A DNA stretch of 11,354 nt from Syntrophobacter sp. SbD2 (GTDB lineage Bacteria; Desulfobacterota; Syntrophobacteria; Syntrophobacterales; Syntrophobacteraceae). Positions 8,125 to 11,354 of this stretch are shown here, in pieces (within the stretch, counting starts at the first letter, position 1; the number at the start of each line of letters is the position of its first letter). Location of the stretch: contig OMSV01000065.1 of assembly GCA_900290385.1 (NCBI GenBank), positions 1 through 11,354 of the forward strand, given 5' to 3'. The position numbers were made by a program, and so were the translations under genes. The notes under the pieces were generated by a model. That model searched no databases. It worked only from the letters and a program-made list of their open reading frames with translations, and was not told where the DNA came from.

Positions 8125-8163
8125 GCGCATTCTACCTGCTATTTACCCATCCCACCAACTCGC

Positions 8164-8937
8164 CTATCTATCCAAAAACCTTTCCACCGCCCTGTGAAAA
8201 GGCTGCTCCCGGTGCAGGCAAAAGAGGTTCTGGCCCTGGGTATGGAGATTGTAGCCTAAAGAGGTCAGTAGATCGGAAAGCCTGTTTTTGTCGCGTTTCA
8301 GAGCTTCGACGCAAAGTATCGGCTTGTTTGCTATGATGGTTCCTCTTGCACCGTCCAGGACAGCCACTTCCATGCCTTCGACGTCGATCTTCATGAAGTC
8401 TACCCTTTGAAAACCCCGGCTGTCAATGGTAACGATCTGAACCATTTCGACGTCCGGGCCGGCGAGTCTGGCGTTTTGCCCGGCATCCGACTGCGTGGTC
8501 CTGCCGAATTCGAGGCTGCCGCAACTGGCCATGGAGCCGTAGTCGATCTTGGGGACCGGGATATGTCCGTTGGTGTGTCCAACCGCAAGATGGAAGCAAA
8601 AAACGTTTTCGATGCTGTTGAGCGCCATGTTTCCGGCAAGCATCTGGAAAATGATCCGTTGAGGCTCGAAGGCAAACATTTTCGCGCCTTGGACCGAGTT
8701 GGCGATACTCAGTGACACGATGCCGATATTTGCTCCAATGTCCAAAACGACGGGGTCGGGAGGGCATAAAGACACACTTTCCCGGATAAGCTCCATTTGC
8801 TCCGGCTCGAGGGTCCCCGTCTGGGAAAGCTGTGAGAACACCCCGTATCGCGCGTCGGGAAGTCCCTGATCGTTATGGTTTACGATGACCGTGCCGAACT
8901 CTGTCGGCATAACCACGCTGTATCGCTTGCGATTCAT
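8164..8937 (-). CDS. FkbM-family SAM-dependent methyltransferase
   Basis: This 257-residue protein has the class I methyltransferase core in its FkbM form: the SAM-binding loop VVLDIGANIG (residues 63-72), the acidic residue at the end of strand 2 in FAFEP (88-92), and the family-specific VDFMKIDVEGMEVAVLDGA (179-197). FkbM enzymes O-methylate sugars or secondary metabolites; in surface-polysaccharide clusters they usually modify a glycan. The neighbouring GT9 and methyltransferase remnants and the glycosyltransferase at the left edge favour a glycan substrate here, by inference. The ATG at 8937 is preceded by AGGAAA at a suitable distance. The gene appears intact, reads towards narG and ends about 200 bases before it. 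The substrate cannot be read from the sequence. Confidence 0.88.
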   Translation of the reverse strand: MNRKRYSVVMPTEFGTVIVNHNDQGLPDARYGVFSQLSQTGTLEPEQMELIRESVSLCPPDPVVLDIGANIGIVSLSIANSVQGAKMFAFEPQRIIFQMLAGNMALNSIENVFCFHLAVGHTNGHIPVPKIDYGSMASCGSLEFGRTTQSDAGQNARLAGPDVEMVQIVTIDSRGFQRVDFMKIDVEGMEVAVLDGARGTIIANKPILCVEALKRDKNRLSDLLTSLGYNLHTQGQNLFCLHREQPFHRAVERFLDR

Positions 8938-9003
8938 GGATGATTTCCTGTGAATGACTATTATGTATTCCTATTGCTTGGACCACCCGCCGAGTTGCCG
9001 GTT

Positions 9004-9285
9004 TCACAATTTCTGGAAAACTCCCCAGAAGGAAAAATTACGGTCCGGCCCGGGATCGGCGGCCAGGATAACCATACCGTTATGCACAAGAAAGTCCGAA
9101 ACGCGTTGCCATACGGGTATCCACCGGTGATCGGAGCCAACCCAGGGCGAGTTGGGATGCCATTGCACCATCGATTCATGTGGCAAATACAGGAACAGGA
9201 TTCCCCCTTTTTTCAGGACCCTTATCCATTCCCGCAATGCCTCTTTCCAGGCGTCCAGGTGCTCCAGGCAATGGCTGCTGAATAC
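9004..9285 (-). pseudogene. C-terminal fragment of a class I SAM methyltransferase (Methyltransf_11-like)
   Basis: The frame ending at 9004 encodes about 95 residues typical of the second half of a class I methyltransferase: SSHCLEHLDAWKEALREWIRVLKKGGILFLYLPH, then a HRWIP stretch and a closing FSFWGVFQKL. The N-terminal half with the glycine-rich SAM-binding loop is absent. Immediately upstream in the same frame the sequence is instead the end of a GT9-like protein, so the fragment has no start of its own; the frame reaches back only to a GTG at 9444 without a ribosome site. I read it as the surviving part of a methyltransferase gene joined by deletion to a glycosyltransferase gene. It should not bind SAM as it stands. 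Confidence 0.65.
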
Positions 9286-9865
9286 GTACTTTGCTCCATC
9301 CAGAATATGGTAAAGGGAGCGGACGGATGTTTTGGACAATAAATTTATGTCGGTATATGGGATGAAGTCTGGCTGACATCTCCGTTCGCCCCGACCTCCA
9401 CGACGGGCAGTCCCGTTTTTTGTTTCAGATATCCGATCGCCCACAGTCCATGTCCTCTTTACCGGGGACCCTTGGCGCCCACCCGGCCAGCCGGGTTATG
9501 ACAATATATTGCTTATACGGCAGAGAATAGGCGTTTAGCACTAAGGATGTTGAAAGGCATGTAACCAGGTGAGGACGCCTGATGCACCTCGCAATCCCGA
9601 CCTGATCGCCAAAATGATAGGATAGGTGCTGCTTGAAATGTGTGTAGCCCGTATTTGGTTCTATCGACAGTGTATAATCTGTATGGAGCAGTTTATTTAG
9701 TCTGGGACGAGCGTCAATAACCTTGATGTTTTCCAGGTGTAATAAATCTGACAGCGCACCCCCATGAACCTGGATTTCGCCGTTAACGCTTTTCAAGTAG
9801 GATATTATGCCGCTGGCAGCTATGCAATCACCGACTCCGCCCATTAAAAGCTCAATAGTTTTCAC
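9286..9865 (-). pseudogene. Frameshifted GT9 (heptosyltransferase-like) glycosyltransferase remnant
   Basis: Translation would begin at a GTG (9863-9865) preceded by AAGGA. The N-terminus, with LLMGGVGDCIAASGIISYLKS (residues ~6-26), has the glycine-rich opening typical of GT9 proteins. The first frame continues to YIVITRLAGW and ends at 9425. GT9-like sequence resumes in a second frame (WAIGYLKQKTGLPVVEVGANGD, ending at a stop at 9345) and again in a third (INLLSKTSVRSLYHILDGAKYVFS), matching the family's conserved GKTS...LL..A...V core. Each step fits loss of one base. The family's following DSG..H.A motif is missing because the sequence switches to methyltransferase. GT9 enzymes add heptose or similar sugars to LPS. 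Sequencing errors could create one shift, but the missing C-terminus says the gene is dead. Confidence 0.6.
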
Positions 9866-10046
9866 CGATGATCCTTTGCATTACGATAAATCGACGTATT
9901 TCTTTAAAAGATTATCCATTGAACATGCAAGTGACAGGCCAATTAGACTGGTTTTTGCGATTTCAGGACACACCTGCTTCCCCTCAGTTGACAGCCTTGT
10001 TTCCCTATAAAAAACAAGTCAGTTTCTGAGACAATTCAATTGCCGC

Positions 10047-10075
10047 TTTACATTACTATCGAGATGCGTTAGTAT
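10047..10075 (+). promoter_or_regulatory. Sigma70-type promoter of the higBA operon
   Basis: TTTACA (10047-10052) and TAGTAT (10070-10075) are separated by 17 bases and lie just upstream of the GTG of higB at 10101. They match the -35 consensus in five of six and the -10 consensus in four of six positions. Confidence 0.5.
10054..10074. promoter_or_regulatory. Candidate HigA operator
   Basis: TACTA (10054-10058) and TAGTA (10070-10074) form an inverted repeat about 16 bases centre to centre, lying over the spacer and -10 of the predicted higBA promoter. HigA-type antitoxins usually repress their own operon by binding such a site. The arms are short, so this is a tentative call. Confidence 0.35.
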
Positions 10076-10100
10076 TAATTTCAGGAGATGGAGCCGGAGG

Positions 10101-10382
10101 GTGATCAAGTCGTTCAAAGACAAGGAAGCTGAGAAGATTTTTAACGGCCAATTCTCATCGAAGCTGCCGGAGCACATGCAGCGAATTGCCCTTCGAAAGC
10201 TTACTCAGATTTACGGGGCGGCCACCTTGAGCTTTCTTCGGGTACCTCCCGCCAACAGGCTCGAAAAGCTGACCGGCGACCGTGAAGGTCAGTGGAGTAT
10301 CAGGATAAACGATCAGTGGAGAATCTGTTTTGAATGGCGGGACGGCGATGCCGAAAACATCGAAATCATTGATTACCACTGA
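10101..10382 (+). CDS. higB: HigB-type toxin of a type II toxin-antitoxin system (RelE/ParE superfamily)
   Basis: This 93-residue protein has the compact RelE-fold toxin pattern of the HigB group: an N-terminal IKSFKDKEAEKIF (residues 2-14), RVPPANRLEKLTGDR (47-61) and QWSIRINDQWRICFEW (64-79). HigB toxins are ribosome-dependent mRNA nucleases. The start is a GTG at 10101, chosen because the family begins exactly here (M-I-x-S-F-x-D-K) and no ATG lies upstream in frame. AGGAG sits 13 bases before it and GGAGG directly abuts it, a poor arrangement that could keep toxin output low. higA follows after 13 bases. The toxin-first order is the usual one for higBA. The gene looks full length and intact. 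Confidence 0.9.
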   Translation: MIKSFKDKEAEKIFNGQFSSKLPEHMQRIALRKLTQIYGAATLSFLRVPPANRLEKLTGDREGQWSIRINDQWRICFEWRDGDAENIEIIDYH

Positions 10383-10395
10383 TGGAGGATCAAAG

Positions 10396-10698
10396 ATGAA
10401 AACAGATATGCCGCCGGTTCATCCGGGAGAGATTCTGATCGAGGATTTCCTGAAGCCGCTCGGTATCACTCAATACCGGCTTGCTAAATCCATTGGGGTC
10501 CCACAGAGGCGGATCGGTGAGATTGTTGCAGGAAAAAGGGCTGTTACGGCCGACACAGCTCTCAGGCTTGCCCGGTTTTTTGGCACTGACGCACAGAGCT
10601 GGGTTAATCTCCAAGCCCATTATGATTTGGAGATCGCCAAAGAGAGATTGGAAGGCAGGTTGGATAAAGAAGTCACTCCTATGACGCAGGTTGCCTGA
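10396..10698 (+). CDS. higA: HigA-type antitoxin, XRE-family DNA-binding protein
   Basis: This 100-residue protein opens with the HigA signature PPVHPGEILIEDFLKPLGIT (residues 6-25), followed by a helix-turn-helix of the XRE type (about 24-63: TQYRLAKSIGVPQRRIGEIVAGKR and the TADTALRLARFFG helix) and a short C-terminal helix. It should bind and neutralise HigB and repress the operon. I chose the ATG at 10396 because TGGAGGA lies seven bases upstream and the family starts here. A longer frame from 10330 would lie inside higB and adds residues foreign to the family. The pair is intact, so the module is probably functional. Confidence 0.92.
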   Translation: MKTDMPPVHPGEILIEDFLKPLGITQYRLAKSIGVPQRRIGEIVAGKRAVTADTALRLARFFGTDAQSWVNLQAHYDLEIAKERLEGRLDKEVTPMTQVA

Positions 10699-10744
10699 CT
10701 CAAACACCAACCATCCTGGTGCAGAAATCAATTTTGTCGAAAAG

Positions 10745-10773
10745 CAAAAAAGGCCAGGAAAACTCCTGGCCTT
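10745..10773 (-). terminator. Rho-independent terminator of the tRNA-Asn gene
   Basis: A 10-bp stem (10750-10759 with 10764-10773) closes a four-base loop, and on the - strand it is followed by a T-rich run (TTTTTTGCTTTT, counting the edge of the stem). It lies just past the tRNA 3' end. On the + strand no T-run follows, so it is not a strong terminator for higBA. Confidence 0.8.
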
Positions 10774-10782
10774 GGGAAAATC

Positions 10783-10858
10783 TGGCTCCCCGGGACGGAC
10801 TCGAACCGCCAACCTAGTGGTTAACAGCCACCCGCTCTGCCAATTGAGCTACCGGGGA
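10783..10858 (-). tRNA. tRNA-Asn (anticodon GTT)
   Basis: The 76 bases fold as a standard cloverleaf on the - strand. The acceptor stem TCCCCGG pairs with CCGGGGA, the D-arm begins TAGCTCAATTGGCAGAGC, and the anticodon loop is CTGTTAA with GTT (asparagine). The T-arm carries GGTTCGAGTCC, and the 3' end is G followed by an encoded CCA (10783-10785). It has its own promoter and terminator. The 3' end points towards the higBA module, the side where integrating elements usually insert. Confidence 0.97.
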
Positions 10859-10872
10859 ACGAAGAGATGTTT

Positions 10873-10901
10873 TGTTTAACAGAGCGCCCCGGTTTTGTCA
10901 A
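10873..10901 (-). promoter_or_regulatory. Promoter of the tRNA-Asn gene
   Basis: On the - strand a perfect TTGACA (10896-10901) is followed after 17 bases by TAAACA (10873-10878), 14 bases before the mature 5' end of the tRNA. The spacing suits a short leader. The -10 match is weak, but the -35 and position are convincing. Confidence 0.55.
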
Positions 10902-10981
10902 TAGAGGGCGGTATGGGGTGCAGAGGGCAAGATGGTGCGTAATCAGCCCCCTGCGATAAAGCGTGCAATGCGCCTGGGCGC

Positions 10982-11354
10982 TTATGTCCTTGAGGTTTCC
11001 TCCAGATCGAGTTCATCCTGAATTTTGATGCAGCCGATGACGCTTTGAGCCGCCGGGCATTTGCTCAGATAAGAAGCAAACGCTTCCCGGGCGGCTTCTT
11101 TTTGATCCGCCGTAACTTTGAGATGGTATTTTACTCGGATCGTAGTGATCTTGAGAATGCCCTCGACGTTTTCAATGTCTCCTTCCACATCGGCCCGGTA
11201 GAGGTCTTCGGAAGTACGGATTTTTTTCCCGGCCAGCGACGCGGCCAGCGTTCCCATCATTCAGCCGGCGGTCGCGGCGACGATATGGTCGAGAGTGGCC
11301 GCGTGCTCCTTTTCAGGTTCTACCTTGTAGAAGTTCTTTATCCCGCCGTGAACG
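10982..11354 (-). CDS. OsmC/Ohr-family peroxiredoxin-like protein, probable selenoprotein (N-terminus beyond right edge)
   Basis: The frame enters from the right edge, passes through a TGA at 11261-11263 and ends at a TAA at 10982. Upstream of the TGA it reads YKVEPEKEHAATLDHIVAATAG and downstream MMGTLAASLAGKK, a continuous OsmC-family core in one frame. The TGA sits exactly where the family has its peroxidatic cysteine, after AATAG at the start of the central helix. The second conserved cysteine is in SKCPAAQSV, 68 residues later; the spacing is about 64-66 in Ohr and OsmC. OsmC and Ohr are cytoplasmic thiol peroxidases for organic hydroperoxides, and OsmC-like selenoproteins are known in bacteria. 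A SECIS-like hairpin follows the TGA. Alternatives are a point-mutated Cys codon or a sequencing error. The ATG codons at 11255-11260 have no ribosome site. I infer selenocysteine at the TGA. Confidence 0.82.
11229..11248 (-). promoter_or_regulatory. Candidate bacterial SECIS hairpin
   Basis: On the - strand, 12 bases after the in-frame TGA, CTGGCC pairs with GGCCGG (six pairs, one of them U-G) around an eight-base loop GCGTCGCT. The loop begins with G, a feature of bacterial SECIS elements bound by SelB, and the distance from the TGA is in the expected range. A lower stem is weak (GGA with TCC across an internal loop). Confidence 0.6.

Noticed and set aside
9988..10011. TTGACA and TATAAA on the + strand upstream of higB
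   Set aside because: The spacer is only 12 bases, too short for a sigma70 promoter, and the better promoter at 10047 is closer to the gene.
10330..10398. Longer start for HigA at 10330
   Set aside because: It would overlap higB by about 50 bases and add residues not in the family; the ATG at 10396 has a strong ribosome site.
10982..11260. A short OsmC gene starting at the ATG pair 11255-11260
   Set aside because: OsmC-family sequence continues in the same frame upstream of the TGA, and no ribosome site precedes these ATGs, so the start is an artefact of reading TGA as a stop.
1..11354. CRISPR arrays, insertion sequences and rRNA
   Set aside because: No regularly spaced repeats, transposase frames with terminal inverted repeats, or rRNA sequence were seen.

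Overview
The window looks like chromosomal DNA from an anaerobic bacterium, most likely a Desulfobacterota (deltaproteobacterial) or similar lineage. This rests on a respiratory nitrate reductase operon, cell-surface glycan genes and a candidate selenocysteine-containing OsmC protein together. The lineage is an inference; no rRNA or other marker gene is present.

Layout. At the left edge is the C-terminal part of a GT4-type glycosyltransferase on the + strand (to 554). Facing it on the - strand is a five-gene operon reading leftwards from 7963 to 584: narG, narH, narJ, narI and a TDT/SLAC1-family membrane transporter. All junctions are tight: three overlaps and one 3-nt gap. NarGHI would be the membrane nitrate reductase with NarJ as its maturation chaperone. 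The last gene takes the place where a nitrate/nitrite transporter might be expected. narG is broken by a perfect 10-bp tandem duplication (period-10 tract 5498-5523); removing one unit restores a 1233-residue NarG.

Right of the operon, still on the - strand, is a decaying surface-glycan cluster. It holds an intact FkbM-family methyltransferase (8164-8937), then a composite remnant (9004-9865) in which a frameshifted GT9 (heptosyltransferase-like) gene runs into the C-terminal half of a class I methyltransferase at a shared YVFS motif.

On the + strand at 10101-10698 is a HigB-HigA toxin-antitoxin pair with a recognisable promoter and candidate operator. Next is a - strand tRNA-Asn(GTT) with encoded CCA, its own promoter and a rho-independent terminator. 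At the right edge (10982 to the end, - strand) is an OsmC/Ohr-family gene with an in-frame TGA exactly at the position of the family's peroxidatic cysteine. The second conserved cysteine lies 68 residues later, and a SECIS-like hairpin lies just downstream of the TGA, so I read it as a selenoprotein.

Two points most deserve checking: the selenocysteine OsmC and the duplication-inactivated narG. Stretches between genes are all shorter than 300 bases.
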